Source: Pyruvatibacter mobilis (GTDB taxonomy: Bacteria > Pseudomonadota > Alphaproteobacteria > CGMCC-115125). Taken from it: 64,000 nt of DNA. The translations under genes and the position numbers were made by a program. Positions 6,889-17,442 of the stretch are shown piece after piece (position 1 is the stretch's first letter; each line of letters opens with the position of its first letter). The stretch spans positions 2,583,501 through 2,647,500 of the forward strand of contig NZ_CP051630.1 of NCBI RefSeq assembly GCF_012848855.1, written 5' to 3'. The notes beneath the pieces are model-generated. The model searched no databases. It was given only the letters and a program-made list of their open reading frames with translations, and had not been told where the DNA came from.

Positions 6889-8106
6889 TCAGGCGAGCAT
6901 GTCCTTCATCTCGATGCTTTCATCGGCCAGTTTTTCGGCGGGGGCGGACTGGCCCTTCTGGAGCATCATCTTCGACATCATGAATTCCGGGGCGCGGTTC
7001 ACCGCGTCCACGGCGATCATCCTGCCGTCCTTCATGTAGAAGGCGGCGAAGGAGCGGCCCGTTATGTCGCCGCGGATGACCACGTCGTCATAGCCCTGGC
7101 TGAGGCCGGCGATCTGCAGCTTGAGGTCATACTGGTCAGACCAGAACCACGGCACCTGGCCGTAGGGCTTGTCCTTGCCGCAAATATGGGCGGCCGCCGT
7201 CTTGGCCTGCTCCAGCGCGTTGTGGACGGATTCAAGCCGCAGCTCCACGTCGTAGATCGGGTTGGGGTGGAAGGTGCAGTCGCCCGCCGCATAGACGTTT
7301 TCGTCGGAGGTGCGGCACAGCTCGTCCACCACGATGCCGTTGTTGCAGGTGATGCCCGCTTCCTGCGCCAGTTCCACATTGGGCAGGATGCCGATGCCGG
7401 CGATGACGAAATCCGCCGGGATGATGTCGCCGGTGCCGGTCTTGACGCCGGTTACATGGTCGGTGCCCTCGATGCCGGCCAGCGCCGTGTCGGTGAGGAT
7501 CTTCACCCCTTCCTCGCGGTGCACGCGCTGGAAGAATTCCGCCACCTCGCGGCAGGTGACGCGGCCCAGCACGGTCGGCGCCATTTCCAGCACCGTCACG
7601 TCGATGTCGTGCTTCACGGCAACGGCGGCCACCTCAAGGCCGATATAGCCGCCGCCGACGATCACCAGCTTGGCGCCAGGCTTGAAGTGGGCGCGGATGG
7701 CTTCCACATCGGCGATGGTGCGCAGATAGTTGACGCCGGGCAGTTCCGCGCCCGGGCAGGCCAGCTTGCGCACGCGGCCGCCGGTGGTGAAGATCAGCTT
7801 GCCGTAATCCAGCGTCCGGCCGCCTTCCAGCACCACCTTCTTGGCGGCGGTGTCCACGGTCTCGACCTTGGTATCGAGGATCATTTCCGCTTCCGCCTTG
7901 GCGTAGAAATCAACCGGCTTGAACAGCACGCGGTCGATGCCGATCTCGCCGGCGAGGAACTTCTTCGACAGCGGCGGGCGCTGATAGGGGACGACGCTTT
8001 CCTCGCCGATCACCACGATGGTGCCCTCAAAGCCCTCCTGGCGGAGGCTTGCCACTGCCTGGCCGGCGGCGTGACCGGCCCCGATAATCACTACACTGTC
8101 GCTCAT
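6889..8106 (-). CDS. NAD(P)H:ferredoxin (putidaredoxin-type) reductase
   Basis: 405 residues, FAD-dependent. The N-terminal dinucleotide fold VVIIGAGHAAGQ binds FAD, the second Rossmann motif VIVGGGYIGLEVAA binds NAD(P)H, and YAAGDCTFHPNP is the C-terminal FAD-contact motif. PPLSKKFL is typical of putidaredoxin, rhodocoxin and terpredoxin reductases. It transfers hydride electrons to a [2Fe-2S] ferredoxin, and the neighbouring ferredoxin is the obvious partner. It is divergent from tsaE. In the usual alphaproteobacterial order tsaE follows divL closely, so the pair appears inserted there. The family call is firm; the final electron acceptor is unknown. Confidence 0.93.
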   Translation of the reverse strand: MSDSVVIIGAGHAAGQAVASLRQEGFEGTIVVIGEESVVPYQRPPLSKKFLAGEIGIDRVLFKPVDFYAKAEAEMILDTKVETVDTAAKKVVLEGGRTLDYGKLIFTTGGRVRKLACPGAELPGVNYLRTIADVEAIRAHFKPGAKLVIVGGGYIGLEVAAVAVKHDIDVTVLEMAPTVLGRVTCREVAEFFQRVHREEGVKILTDTALAGIEGTDHVTGVKTGTGDIIPADFVIAGIGILPNVELAQEAGITCNNGIVVDELCRTSDENVYAAGDCTFHPNPIYDVELRLESVHNALEQAKTAAAHICGKDKPYGQVPWFWSDQYDLKLQIAGLSQGYDDVVIRGDITGRSFAAFYMKDGRMIAVDAVNRAPEFMMSKMMLQKGQSAPAEKLADESIEMKDMLA

Positions 8107-8337
8107 TGCTCTTGTTCCTCACGCATCGCAGGCGTTACCCGGCCCTAGCTTGGCCTCAGCGGGTAGCACGAAAGCGCCAAACCGGCCAAGCGGCGGCATC
8201 GTCACGCCCTTAAGGACGGGGGTTGTTTCCCCTTGAGGCCGTGCCGCGCGATGGGTACAAGCGATCCCACGGCCCGCCGCTGCCTTATGGGCGGGCACCT
8301 GCCTGTTACCCCTCTTCCCGAGGCCCGGAACGCGTTC

Positions 8338-8844
8338 ATGCCCACGCCCGTTGCCAGCTATAGCGCCGCCCTTGATCTGGCGGATGAGGCAGCCACGCGG
8401 AGCTTCGCCGCCCGGCTGGCGTCCTATCTGGAGCCCGGTGACCTGATTGCCCTTGAAGGCGACCTCGGCGCGGGCAAATCTACCCTCGCCCGCGCCCTGC
8501 TCCGCGCCCTGGGGGTCGAGGGCGAGATACCGAGCCCCACCTTCACCCTCATCCAGCACTACGACACGGCCTATCTGCCGGTTGCGCATGTGGACCTCTA
8601 CCGCATCGAGGATGACGGCGAGATCGAGGAGCTGGGCCTTGAAGACGCGCTTGATTTCGGCGCGCTTTTGGTTGAATGGCCGGCCCGCCTCGGCCGCGGC
8701 TTTGAGGCTAACCGCGTCAAGGGACGGCTCGACATCTCGCTGACGCTTGATGACGCCACCGAGGACCCGGCGGTTGAAAAGCGCAAGCTTGCCGCCACCG
8801 GCCATGGTGGCTGGGCGGCCAAGCTTGAAAGGATCGTCGCATGA
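8338..8844 (+). CDS. tsaE: tRNA threonylcarbamoyladenosine biosynthesis ATPase TsaE
   Basis: 168 residues from the ATG at 8338. Earlier in-frame starts (8251, 8287) would add an unconserved leader. Walker A is GDLGAGKST, and the family motifs SPTFTLI and HVDLYRI follow. TsaE drives the TsaB/TsaD complex that makes t6A37 in ANN-decoding tRNAs. It overlaps amgK by 4 bases (ATGA), beginning a tightly coupled run tsaE-amgK-murU. Confidence 0.92.
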   Translation: MPTPVASYSAALDLADEAATRSFAARLASYLEPGDLIALEGDLGAGKSTLARALLRALGVEGEIPSPTFTLIQHYDTAYLPVAHVDLYRIEDDGEIEELGLEDALDFGALLVEWPARLGRGFEANRVKGRLDISLTLDDATEDPAVEKRKLAATGHGGWAAKLERIVA

Positions 8845-9953
8845 AGGCGCATGATCGCAGCGACGCCCGGCGCGCCTTTCTCGATCAGGCCGGCTGGGGC
8901 GATGCCACGGCCACGCCCGTCGCGGGGGATGCCTCCACCCGCCTTTATGAGCGCCTGACGCGGGATGGCCAGACCGCGATCCTGATGGATGCCCCGCCCG
9001 GCCCGGACGGCCCGCCGATCGAGGGCGGGAAGAGCTACAGCGCCATCGTGCATCTGGCCGAGGACATGCGCCCCTTCGCCGCCATCGCCCGCCACCTCAC
9101 CGCCCACGGCTTCAGCGCGCCAGAGCTCTACGCGCTTGATCTCGACCGGGGCTTCATCCTGCTCGAAGACCTCGGCGACGGCGTCTTCGCCCAGCGCATC
9201 GCCGCCGGCGACAGCGAGGAGACGCTCTATGGCGAGGCGGTGGACGTGCTTGCCGCGCTGCACGCCCTGCCTGTGCCCGGCCCGCTGCCATGCGGTGACG
9301 CGGGCGCGTCCCACACCGTCCCCCGCTTCGATGATCTGGCCATGCTCACCGAAGCCCGCCTCCTGCCCGCCTGGTATGCGCGGCTGGCCACGGGCCGGGA
9401 CCTTGATGCGGACGCGCAGTCAGCCTTTGACGCCGCCTGGCACGCGGTCTTCCCTGCCCTTTCAGACATGCCGCCCGCGCTGGTGCTGCGCGATTATCAT
9501 TCGCCCAATCTGCTGGCGATCGAGGGGCGCTCAGGCCTTGCCCGCATCGGGCTTATTGACTTTCAGGACGCGCTGATCGCGCCCGGCGCCTATGACGTGG
9601 TGTCGCTGTTGCAGGATGCCCGCCGCACCATCGCACCCGACCTCGAAGCCCGCCTGCTCGCCCGCTACGAAGCGGCCCGCACCGCGCAGCACACGGGCTT
9701 TGACGCGGAGGCGTTCCGCGCCGCCTATGCCATCATGGGTGCGCAGCGGAACACCAAGATCATCGGCATCTTCGCCCGGCTGCTGCTGCGCGACGGCAAG
9801 CCGCATTACCTCGCCCATATCCCGCGGCTGGCGGACTATCTGGCCCGCGACCTTGCCCACCCGGCGCTTGCCCCCATGGCGCGCTGGTATGAGGCGCACA
9901 TGCCGCTCGACATTATCCGTACCGAGATCAACCCGGACAGCGTGACCCGATGA
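8841..9953 (+). CDS. amgK: N-acetylmuramate/N-acetylglucosamine anomeric kinase AmgK
   Basis: 370-residue aminoglycoside-phosphotransferase-like kinase. The nucleotide-loop region GDASTRLYER, the catalytic LVLRDYHSPNLL (Asp base) and the metal-binding LIDFQDALIAPGAYD are all visible. AmgK phosphorylates recycled MurNAc at C1. With MurU it bypasses de novo UDP-MurNAc synthesis, a route known from Pseudomonas and alphaproteobacteria that lessens fosfomycin sensitivity. It is coupled by ATGA overlaps to tsaE and murU, and the adjacent murU strongly supports the specific assignment. Confidence 0.92.
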   Translation: MKAHDRSDARRAFLDQAGWGDATATPVAGDASTRLYERLTRDGQTAILMDAPPGPDGPPIEGGKSYSAIVHLAEDMRPFAAIARHLTAHGFSAPELYALDLDRGFILLEDLGDGVFAQRIAAGDSEETLYGEAVDVLAALHALPVPGPLPCGDAGASHTVPRFDDLAMLTEARLLPAWYARLATGRDLDADAQSAFDAAWHAVFPALSDMPPALVLRDYHSPNLLAIEGRSGLARIGLIDFQDALIAPGAYDVVSLLQDARRTIAPDLEARLLARYEAARTAQHTGFDAEAFRAAYAIMGAQRNTKIIGIFARLLLRDGKPHYLAHIPRLADYLARDLAHPALAPMARWYEAHMPLDIIRTEINPDSVTR

Positions 9954-10666
9954 GCTGCGATATCGACACTGCCATGATCATGGCCGCCGGCCACGGTACG
10001 CGCATGCGGCCGCTTACCAACGACATCCCCAAGGCGCTGGTAAAGGTCAACGGCAAGGCGATGGTCGATCACGCCATCGACCGGGTGAAGGCCGCCGGCA
10101 TCTCGCGCATCGTCATCAACATCCACGCCCATGCCGACAAGATGCGCGCGCATCTTGAAGCACGAAACGATGACAGCATCATCATCTCCGATGAAACGGA
10201 CGCATTGCTGGAAACCGGCGGCGGCATCAAGAAGGCGCTGCCCTTGCTCGGCGACAAGCCGATCCTCACGCATAACTGCGACTCGATCTGGATCGAAGGC
10301 ATGGGCGCGACCCTGCCCCGGCTGATCGACGCGTTCGATCCCGCCGAAATGGACGCCATGCTGGTGCTCGCCGTCACGGCCAGCATTGTCGGCGATGTGG
10401 GGCGCGGCGACTTCACCATGGAGGCCGATGGCCGCATCGAGTGGCGCGAGCCGCGCTCGGTCGCTCCCTTCATGTATACGGGCGTGCAGATCATCAAGCC
10501 GCAGCTTTTCGCCGACATCGACGAGCAGGCATTTTCCACCACCAAGGTCTGGCGCACGCTCACCGAACAGGGCCGTGCCTACGGCCTGCGCCATGACGGT
10601 ATCTGGATGCATGTGGGCACGCCGCAGGCGCTGGACGATACGGAAGCCTTCCTGCGTGATCTCTAG
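9950..10666 (+). CDS. murU: MurNAc-alpha-1-phosphate uridylyltransferase MurU
   Basis: 238-residue sugar-1-phosphate nucleotidyltransferase with the signature MAAGHGTRMRPLT and the Lys of DIPKALVKV. It uses UTP to turn MurNAc-1-P, the AmgK product, into UDP-MurNAc, completing cell-wall recycling. It starts inside the amgK stop (ATGA). Without its partner it could pass for a mannose-1-P guanylyltransferase, but its short length and the pairing with amgK favour MurU. Confidence 0.93.
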   Translation: MSCDIDTAMIMAAGHGTRMRPLTNDIPKALVKVNGKAMVDHAIDRVKAAGISRIVINIHAHADKMRAHLEARNDDSIIISDETDALLETGGGIKKALPLLGDKPILTHNCDSIWIEGMGATLPRLIDAFDPAEMDAMLVLAVTASIVGDVGRGDFTMEADGRIEWREPRSVAPFMYTGVQIIKPQLFADIDEQAFSTTKVWRTLTEQGRAYGLRHDGIWMHVGTPQALDDTEAFLRDL

Positions 10667-10704
10667 GCAGGCCGCCGTGCGCGACTCACGTTAGAGTGGC
10701 GCCC

Positions 10705-13700
10705 ATGGGTCAGGTCTTCACCATTCCGCCGCATGTGCCGTTTCTGCGCGCCCTCGCCAGGGGGCTGCTTGAGCGTGGCGACCAGCTTGCCGATGTCACC
10801 GTGCTGGTACCGACGCGCCGCGCCGCCCGCGCGCTGGTGGAGGAGTTTCTCGCCCAGGCCCCGACAGATGCCCTGCTGCTGCCCGCGATCCGCCCCCTGG
10901 GGGACGTGGATGAGGAGATGGGCCTTGAGGGCGCGGCTCCTGCGGGCGGGGACGCAGGCGACGCCCCCCTCAGCCTGCCGCCCGCCATCGCACCAATGCA
11001 TCGCCGCCTGGCGCTGGCGCAGATCATCCGCGCCCATGGCGACAAGATTGAGCGCCCCATCGCCAGCGCCGCCCAGGCCATCGCGCTGGCGGATGACCTC
11101 GGCGCCCTGCTTGATACCTTCGCCGCGCAGGATGTGGACATCACCCGCCTCAAAGACGCAGTGCATGGCGATTACGCCGATCACTGGACCGAGACCCTGC
11201 GCTTTCTCGAAGTCATCACCGACAGCTGGCCCGACATGCTCGCGTCGCTCGGCCTCACAGACCCCAGCGCCCGCCGTGCGGCGCTGATCGAGGCCACATG
11301 CCGCCGCTGGCGTGATGCCCCGCCCGGCCCCATCGTGGCCGCAGGCTCCACCGGCTCGCTCAAGGCCACCGCCGACATGCTGTCCACCATCGCCGGGATG
11401 GACGAGGGCATGGTGGTGCTGCCGGGCCTTGATACGGGCATGGAGCCCCGCGCCTGGGACGCGCTTGAACCGGCGCATCCGCAATTCGGTCTCAGACTGC
11501 TGCTGTCACGCATGGGCCTTGAGCGCAATGATGTGGCCCTGTGGCCCGCGGCCGGCACGGAAGATGACCCAGCCGCCGCCGCCCGCACCCGCCTTGTCAG
11601 CGAGGCGCTGCGCCCGGCTGAAACCACCGATGCCTGGCGGGACGCGGGCGCGCATCTGGGAGATGTGGCGGAGGCAGCCCTTGACGGCCTCACAATGGTC
11701 AGTGCCGACAGCCCGCAGCTTGAAAGCCTGGCCATCGCCCTGGCCCTGCGCGGCGCCCTTGAAACACCCGGACGCACAGCCGCCCTGGTGACGCCCGACC
11801 GTAATCTCGCCCGCCGGGTCGCGGCTGATCTCGCGCGCTGGGACATTGCCGTCGATGACAGTGGCGGCCAGCCGCTGGCGCATACACGCACCGGCAGCTT
11901 CCTGCTGCTGGTGGCGGAGATGCTCGCCGCCCAATGCGCGCCCGTGCCGCTGCTTGCAGCCCTCAAACATCCGCTTGCCCAGGGCGGGCAGCCGCAGGGG
12001 CTGCTGCATCGCGACGTGGAATTCCTCGACAAGCGCGTGCTGCGCGGGCCGCGCCCCGCCCCCGGCCTTGCGGGCCTTGCCGACGCCATCACGGCGGCTG
12101 CCACCCGCCCCCATAACAAGCTGCATGAAAAGGACCATGCCCGCGCCCGCGCGATCCATGCCCGGCTTGCAACGCTGCTCACCGGCGCGGGCAATATTGC
12201 TGAAACCGCACCCCAGCCTGCCGCCCGCCTGATCGAAACCCATATCGCCATCTGCGAGGCGCTGGCCGCCACCGACACGCTCCCCGGCGCGCAGGCGCTG
12301 TGGTCCGGCACCTCGGGTGAGGCCGGGGCGCAGTTTATCGCCGACCTTCTGGAGAACGCCGTTCTGCTCGGCGATGTTCCGTTGTCGGACTATCCCGCCA
12401 TTCTCGGCGCGCTGATGACCGGCCGCATGGTGCGGCCCAAGCGCCGCTCCCATGCCCGGCTGCAGATCCTCGGCCCGCTTGAAGCCCGCCTGCAACAGGC
12501 AGACCTCCTGGTTCTAGGCGGCCTCAATGAAGGGGTGTGGCCGCAGCGGGCGGAGACCGGCGCGTGGATCAACCGCCCCATGCGCGCCCAGCTTGGCCTT
12601 GAAGCGCCGGAGCGGCTGATCGGCCTTGCCGCGCATGACGTGGCGCAGGGGCTGGGCACGCGCGAAGTGATCCTCACCCGCGCCGAGCGCGCCGACGGCC
12701 AGCCCACCGTGCCGTCGCGCTGGTGGCTGCGGCTTGAAAACCTCGTCTCCGGCCTCGGCAAGACGATCGACAGCGGCCCGTGGCTCGCCATGGCGCGCGC
12801 CTATGAGCGGCCGGTGGTGGAAGCCCGGCAGATCGAGCGGCCCACACCGCGCCCGCCGGTGGACAAGCGTCCCACGCGCCTCTCCGTCACCCGCATCAAC
12901 GATCTGTTCCGCGACCCCTATGCGATCTATGCGGGCCATGTGCTGAAGCTAGACGAACTGGATGCGCTGGAAGCTGATGCGGGCGCGCGGGAGCGCGGCG
13001 ACATCATCCACGGCATTCTGGAGCGCTTCTCGCGGGATTATCCGGTCACCCAGGACACGCCGATGCCGGACAACGCCTATGCGCGCCTCGTCGCCATCGG
13101 CGAGGAAATGTTCCAGGCCGCAGCCACGCGGCCCGCCGTGCGCGCCATCTGGTGGCCGCGCTTCCTGCAGGTCGCCGAATGGTTCGTGCCCTGGGAGACC
13201 GCGCGCCGCGCCCGTATCCTCACAACATTTGTGGAGCTGAAGGGCGAGCTCTCCCTGCCGCTGCTCACGCGCGAGTTCACCCTGAGCGGCGTTGCAGACC
13301 GGATTGATCTGTTCACGGACGGCACGCTGGCCATTCTCGATTACAAGACCGGCACCGCGCCCACGGCAAAGCAGACCGACGCCAAGTTTTCCGTCCAGCT
13401 GCCGCTCGAAGCCGCCATGGCGACGCGTGGCGCGTTTGAAAACCAGAAGGACGGCAGCACCGGCCCCGTCGCCGCGCAGACCTCCGAGCTTGCCTATGTG
13501 GAACTCAAGGGCGGGCGCGAGCCCGGCAAGGTGGTGAGCGCCACCGGCAAGGACAAGGACGCCATGACGACCGGCGAGGATGCGCTGGAGCACACACGCG
13601 CGCTTCTGACCCTCTTTGAAGATGAGGAGACGCCCTATATCTCGCGGCCCCGCCCGCAATTTCTCTCTTATGACGGTCCTTTCGACCATCTGGCCCGGGT

Positions 13701-13734
13701 GAAGGAATGGCAGACGGTCAGCGACACCGAATAG
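10705..13734 (+). CDS. addB: Double-strand break repair protein AddB
   Basis: 1009 residues from the ATG at 10705, which gives the typical MGQVFTIPPHVPF start; a GTG three codons upstream is possible. AddB is the inactive-helicase/nuclease subunit of AddAB, the RecBCD counterpart that resects DNA ends for RecA loading. The N-terminal helicase-like part is followed by a C-terminal PD-(D/E)xK nuclease domain: RLSVTRINDLFRDPYAIYA, then GDIIHGILERF and the catalytic LAILDYKTG. addA starts within the end of this gene. Confidence 0.95.
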   Translation: MGQVFTIPPHVPFLRALARGLLERGDQLADVTVLVPTRRAARALVEEFLAQAPTDALLLPAIRPLGDVDEEMGLEGAAPAGGDAGDAPLSLPPAIAPMHRRLALAQIIRAHGDKIERPIASAAQAIALADDLGALLDTFAAQDVDITRLKDAVHGDYADHWTETLRFLEVITDSWPDMLASLGLTDPSARRAALIEATCRRWRDAPPGPIVAAGSTGSLKATADMLSTIAGMDEGMVVLPGLDTGMEPRAWDALEPAHPQFGLRLLLSRMGLERNDVALWPAAGTEDDPAAAARTRLVSEALRPAETTDAWRDAGAHLGDVAEAALDGLTMVSADSPQLESLAIALALRGALETPGRTAALVTPDRNLARRVAADLARWDIAVDDSGGQPLAHTRTGSFLLLVAEMLAAQCAPVPLLAALKHPLAQGGQPQGLLHRDVEFLDKRVLRGPRPAPGLAGLADAITAAATRPHNKLHEKDHARARAIHARLATLLTGAGNIAETAPQPAARLIETHIAICEALAATDTLPGAQALWSGTSGEAGAQFIADLLENAVLLGDVPLSDYPAILGALMTGRMVRPKRRSHARLQILGPLEARLQQADLLVLGGLNEGVWPQRAETGAWINRPMRAQLGLEAPERLIGLAAHDVAQGLGTREVILTRAERADGQPTVPSRWWLRLENLVSGLGKTIDSGPWLAMARAYERPVVEARQIERPTPRPPVDKRPTRLSVTRINDLFRDPYAIYAGHVLKLDELDALEADAGARERGDIIHGILERFSRDYPVTQDTPMPDNAYARLVAIGEEMFQAAATRPAVRAIWWPRFLQVAEWFVPWETARRARILTTFVELKGELSLPLLTREFTLSGVADRIDLFTDGTLAILDYKTGTAPTAKQTDAKFSVQLPLEAAMATRGAFENQKDGSTGPVAAQTSELAYVELKGGREPGKVVSATGKDKDAMTTGEDALEHTRALLTLFEDEETPYISRPRPQFLSYDGPFDHLARVKEWQTVSDTE

Positions 13735-16700
13735 AGATGGACGGCGAGACCGTGGAGCTTGAGCCCTCCGGCGCCAATGCGGCGTTGCAGGACCTCTCCA
13801 CGCGCAGCCAGCTTGCGGCCGCCGACCCCACGGCCAGCATCTGGGTGTCCGCCAATGCAGGCACCGGCAAGACGCATACGCTGACAAGCCGCGTCGCGCG
13901 CCTGCTGCTTTCCGGCACCAGGCCCGAGCACATTCTCTGTCTCACCTTCACCCGCGCTGCCGCCGCCCAGATGCAGACCAAGCTCTATGAGCGGCTCGGC
14001 AAGTGGTCTACCATGGATGAAGGCACGCTCGCCGAAGAGCTGTTGCAGCTCGAGGGCCGCCCGCTTGCGCCGGAGGAAATCGCCAAGGCCCGCCGTCTGT
14101 TTGCCCGCGCGCTGGAGACCCCCGGCGGCCTCAAGATCCAGACCATCCACGCCTTCTGCGAAAGCCTGCTTGGCCGCTTTCCCCTTGAAGCCGGCATCAG
14201 CCCGCATTTCGCCCTCGCCGATGACCGTCAGTCCAGGGAGCTTCTGGCGACGGCGCGCGACAGAGTTCTTCAAGACGTCATCGATCAGCCGGACAGCGAG
14301 CTTGCCCGCGCCGCCGTGCGGCTGGCGGGCGAGACCGATGAGCGCGGCCTCGAGCAATTGCTCACCGATGTAACAATGTCACGCCACCGCCTGCGGGCAC
14401 TGGTGAAAAAATCGCAAGGCGTGGATGCCGTCGAGAACGCCATCGCCGACGCCCTCGGCATTGCCCCCGGCGTCACACCCGACGATCTCATCAATGCGGC
14501 CATTGAAGAGACGGATACGGACAGCCTGCGCGCCGCCCGCGCCGCTCTTTCGGGAGGGAAAAAGACTGACACCGGGATTGCCGATCAGCTGGCGGCCTTC
14601 ATCGCGAGCCCCGATGCAACGGCGTGGCGCGAGGCGTATCAGCCCGCCTTCCTCACCCAGAAGGGCGACCCGCGCAAATCCCTGATGACCAAGGATGTGG
14701 CTGCAGCCCATCCCGCCTCCCTTCACTGGCTTGAGCAGGAGCAGGAGCGCGTGCTGGCGCTTCAGGCCCAATGCCGCGCGGCGGCCACCGCCACCATGAC
14801 CATGGCGCTGATCCGCATAGGTCACGCGGTGCTTGATGCCTATGAGGCTGAGAAAGCGCGGCTCGCGCTTCTGGATTATGACGATCTCATCGCCCGCACC
14901 TCGGCCCTGCTCTCCACCCGCGAGGCGACACAGTGGGTGCTCTACAAGCTCGACATGGGCCTCGACCACATTCTGGTGGACGAGGCGCAGGATACGAGCC
15001 CGCAGCAATGGCGCGTCATCGAGGCGCTGGTGCAGGAGTTCTTCGCCGGTGACGGGGCGCGCTCCTTCGCCCCGGAAGACGAGACCCGCAGCCTCGGCCT
15101 CACCCGCACGCTGTTTGCCGTGGGCGACGAGAAGCAGTCGATCTATTCGTTCCAGGGGGCCGAGCCCGGCACGTTCGCGCGCATGCGCGACCGCTTCGCC
15201 GCCATGGCGGAAGGCGCGGGCCAGGATCTGATCCCCATTCCGCTGCACGTGTCCTGGCGCACGGCGGATGAAATTCTTGCCGTCGTGGATACCACTTTCG
15301 CGCCCGAGCCGGTGCGCGCGGGCGTTGTCTCGGGCGATGAAGAGATCGAGCATCGCAGCGTGTGGACCGGTCGGGCCGGGCTCGTCGAGCTTTGGTCGCC
15401 GGTGACGCCTGACGAAGTGGACGAGACCGCCCTGTGGGACAATCCGCTGGATGCCGTCTCCGCCCGCAGCAAGGAGGCCAAGCTCGCCGCCCGCATCACC
15501 GGCAAGCTCAAGGACTGGATCGGCAAGGAAGTGCTGCCCCAGCGCGGCCGCCCAATGCGCCCGGGCGACGTGCTCATCCTCGTGCGCAAGCGCGGGGCCT
15601 TCGTCGATGAGCTGATCCGTCAACTGAAGACCGAGGACATTCCCGTGGCGGGCGTGGACCGGCTGGTGCTGGGCGATCACATTGCGGTCATGGATCTGAT
15701 GGCGCTCGCCCGCTTCGCCGTGCTGCCGCAGGATGATCTGACCCTCGCCACCGTGCTGCGCAGCCCGCTCTGCGGCCTCAGCGAGGACGCGCTGTATGCA
15801 CTCGCCATCGACAGGGACGCTGACGGTACGCGCAAGAGCCTTTGGGCGTCTCTGCGTGACCGCGCCGCCGAAGTGCCGGGAGCAGATGAAGCCCTCCGCT
15901 ATCTCAGCGACATCAGGGCACGGGTTGATGTGCTGCGGCCGCATGAATTCTTCACCCATGTGCTGGGCACGAAAGGCGGGCGGGCAGCGCTCGTCGCGCG
16001 GCTCGGCATGGATGTGCATGACCCGCTGGATGAATTCCTGAACCAGACGCTCGCTTACGAAGCCGCCAACACCCCGTCTCTGCAGGGCTTCATCGCCTGG
16101 ATGGAGGCGGGCACCACCGAGATCAAGCGCGACCTTGATCAGGGCGGCGACAAGGTCCGTATCATGACGGTGCATGGTGCCAAGGGGCTTGAGGCCAATG
16201 TGGTCATCCTGCCGGACACGGTGCAGGCGGGCGGGCGGCCCGGGCAATCAAGTCTCGTTTCCCATGAGGACGGGCTTCTCACCTATAGCCCGCGCGCCGG
16301 CGACGCCGATGACAAATCGCTCGCCGCCCGCACACTGCGGGCCGAGCGCGAAGACGAGGAATATCGCCGCCTGCTTTACGTCGCCATGACCCGCGCCATG
16401 GACCGGCTATACATCGCCGCCGCCCATGGCTCGCGCGGCATGCAGGACACGAGCTGGTATGTGCGCGTGCGCGACGCGCTGTCAGACCAGCCGCATGCGG
16501 TGACCGAAGAGGTGACCTTCGCCGACGGGCCGGGCTCTGTCCTCAGGCTTGAAAGCGATCAGAAGGTGGAGCCGGTCCGCGAGAAAGCCGATGGCGACCT
16601 GGACGCCCTTCCTGCCCTGCCGGAGTGGGTCAGCCGCGCCGCCCCGCGCGAGGATGTGCCACTGGGTCCGCTCGCGCCCTCCATGATGCCGGGGCAGGAG

Positions 16701-17264
16701 GACGACCCGCCGGCCCTGTCGCCGCTGGCGGCGCTGTCCGGCGTCTCCCCGCAGCAGCGCTTTGCCCGCGGGCGGCTCACCCACATGCTGTTGCAGCACC
16801 TGCCGGGGATTGCGCCCGCCGACAGAGCGCCCCGCGCACGCGCCTGGCTCGACCGGGCGGCGGGGCCGGAGTTTGACGAGGCGGCGAAGGACACGATCGT
16901 CGCCGAGGTGATGGCGGTTCTGGATGACCCTGTTTTCGCGCCGCTCTTTGCCCCCGGCAGCCGCGCCGAAGTGGCGCTGGCGGGCCATGTCACCTGGAAG
17001 GGCCAGCGCGTGCCCCTGTCAGGCCAGGTGGACCGGATCGCCGTCTCCGAGACAGCCGTGCTGATCGCTGACTACAAGACCAACCGCCCGCCGCCCGAAC
17101 GGCCGGAGGATGTGGCCGGGATCTATCTCGACCAGATGGCCGCCTACCGGGCGCTGGCGCGCGCCGCCTATCCGGGCCGTGACGTCACCTGTGCACTCGT
17201 CTGGACCGACGGAGCGCGGCTGATGACCCTGCCCGACGCCCTGCTCGACACCCGCGTCACATGA
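13707..17264 (+). CDS. addA: Double-strand break repair helicase AddA
   Basis: 1185-residue UvrD/Rep-type helicase-nuclease. Walker A is [12 protein letters not shown], motif II is LVDEAQDTS, motif III includes [15 protein letters not shown], and VTRA-like helicase motifs lie near [14 protein letters not shown]. The C-terminal nuclease motif is [11 protein letters not shown]. It overlaps addB by 28 bases, so production is coupled at one-to-one ratio. Length and motif order are normal, with no truncation seen. Confidence 0.96.
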   Translation: MADGQRHRIEMDGETVELEPSGANAALQDLSTRSQLAAADPTASIWVSANAGTGKTHTLTSRVARLLLSGTRPEHILCLTFTRAAAAQMQTKLYERLGKWSTMDEGTLAEELLQLEGRPLAPEEIAKARRLFARALETPGGLKIQTIHAFCESLLGRFPLEAGISPHFALADDRQSRELLATARDRVLQDVIDQPDSELARAAVRLAGETDERGLEQLLTDVTMSRHRLRALVKKSQGVDAVENAIADALGIAPGVTPDDLINAAIEETDTDSLRAARAALSGGKKTDTGIADQLAAFIASPDATAWREAYQPAFLTQKGDPRKSLMTKDVAAAHPASLHWLEQEQERVLALQAQCRAAATATMTMALIRIGHAVLDAYEAEKARLALLDYDDLIARTSALLSTREATQWVLYKLDMGLDHILVDEAQDTSPQQWRVIEALVQEFFAGDGARSFAPEDETRSLGLTRTLFAVGDEKQSIYSFQGAEPGTFARMRDRFAAMAEGAGQDLIPIPLHVSWRTADEILAVVDTTFAPEPVRAGVVSGDEEIEHRSVWTGRAGLVELWSPVTPDEVDETALWDNPLDAVSARSKEAKLAARITGKLKDWIGKEVLPQRGRPMRPGDVLILVRKRGAFVDELIRQLKTEDIPVAGVDRLVLGDHIAVMDLMALARFAVLPQDDLTLATVLRSPLCGLSEDALYALAIDRDADGTRKSLWASLRDRAAEVPGADEALRYLSDIRARVDVLRPHEFFTHVLGTKGGRAALVARLGMDVHDPLDEFLNQTLAYEAANTPSLQGFIAWMEAGTTEIKRDLDQGGDKVRIMTVHGAKGLEANVVILPDTVQAGGRPGQSSLVSHEDGLLTYSPRAGDADDKSLAARTLRAEREDEEYRRLLYVAMTRAMDRLYIAAAHGSRGMQDTSWYVRVRDALSDQPHAVTEEVTFADGPGSVLRLESDQKVEPVREKADGDLDALPALPEWVSRAAPREDVPLGPLAPSMMPGQEDDPPALSPLAALSGVSPQQRFARGRLTHMLLQHLPGIAPADRAPRARAWLDRAAGPEFDEAAKDTIVAEVMAVLDDPVFAPLFAPGSRAEVALAGHVTWKGQRVPLSGQVDRIAVSETAVLIADYKTNRPPPERPEDVAGIYLDQMAAYRALARAAYPGRDVTCALVWTDGARLMTLPDALLDTRVT

Positions 17265-17310
17265 GCATGGCAGGCCTGCTCACGCCCGTGTGAGCGCAGG
17301 TGCCGCATCG

Positions 17311-17342
17311 CTTGACCCCCATGGGGGGCGTTCCTACATTCG
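17311..17342 (+). promoter_or_regulatory. Candidate heat-shock (sigma-32-type) or sigma-70 promoter of trxA
   Basis: CTTG at 17311-17314, an 18-base spacer, then CCTACAT at 17333-17339 with G at 17342. This closely follows the alphaproteobacterial RpoH pattern CTTG-N17/18-CYTATNTNNG. The same bases also read as TTGACC-N17-TACATT, an acceptable housekeeping promoter. It lies about 100 bases before trxA. Confidence 0.45.
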
Positions 17343-17442
17343 GCTCAAGAGATACCCCCTAGGGCGAGCGATTCAGAGGCTGGCCCAAGTCTGGACACCG
17401 CAGAAAACAGCGCGTTTCAGGCGCAACCCAAGGAGAAGTCGC

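Noticed and set aside
6868-8148. 426-codon plus-strand frame opposite the ferredoxin reductase
   Set aside because: His/Gly/Arg-rich shadow; the minus-strand protein has two clear Rossmann motifs.
14379-16247. 622-codon minus-strand frame inside addA
   Set aside because: Antisense shadow of a GC-rich gene. addA has all helicase and nuclease motifs, while the shadow is His/Arg/Gly-rich with no motif.
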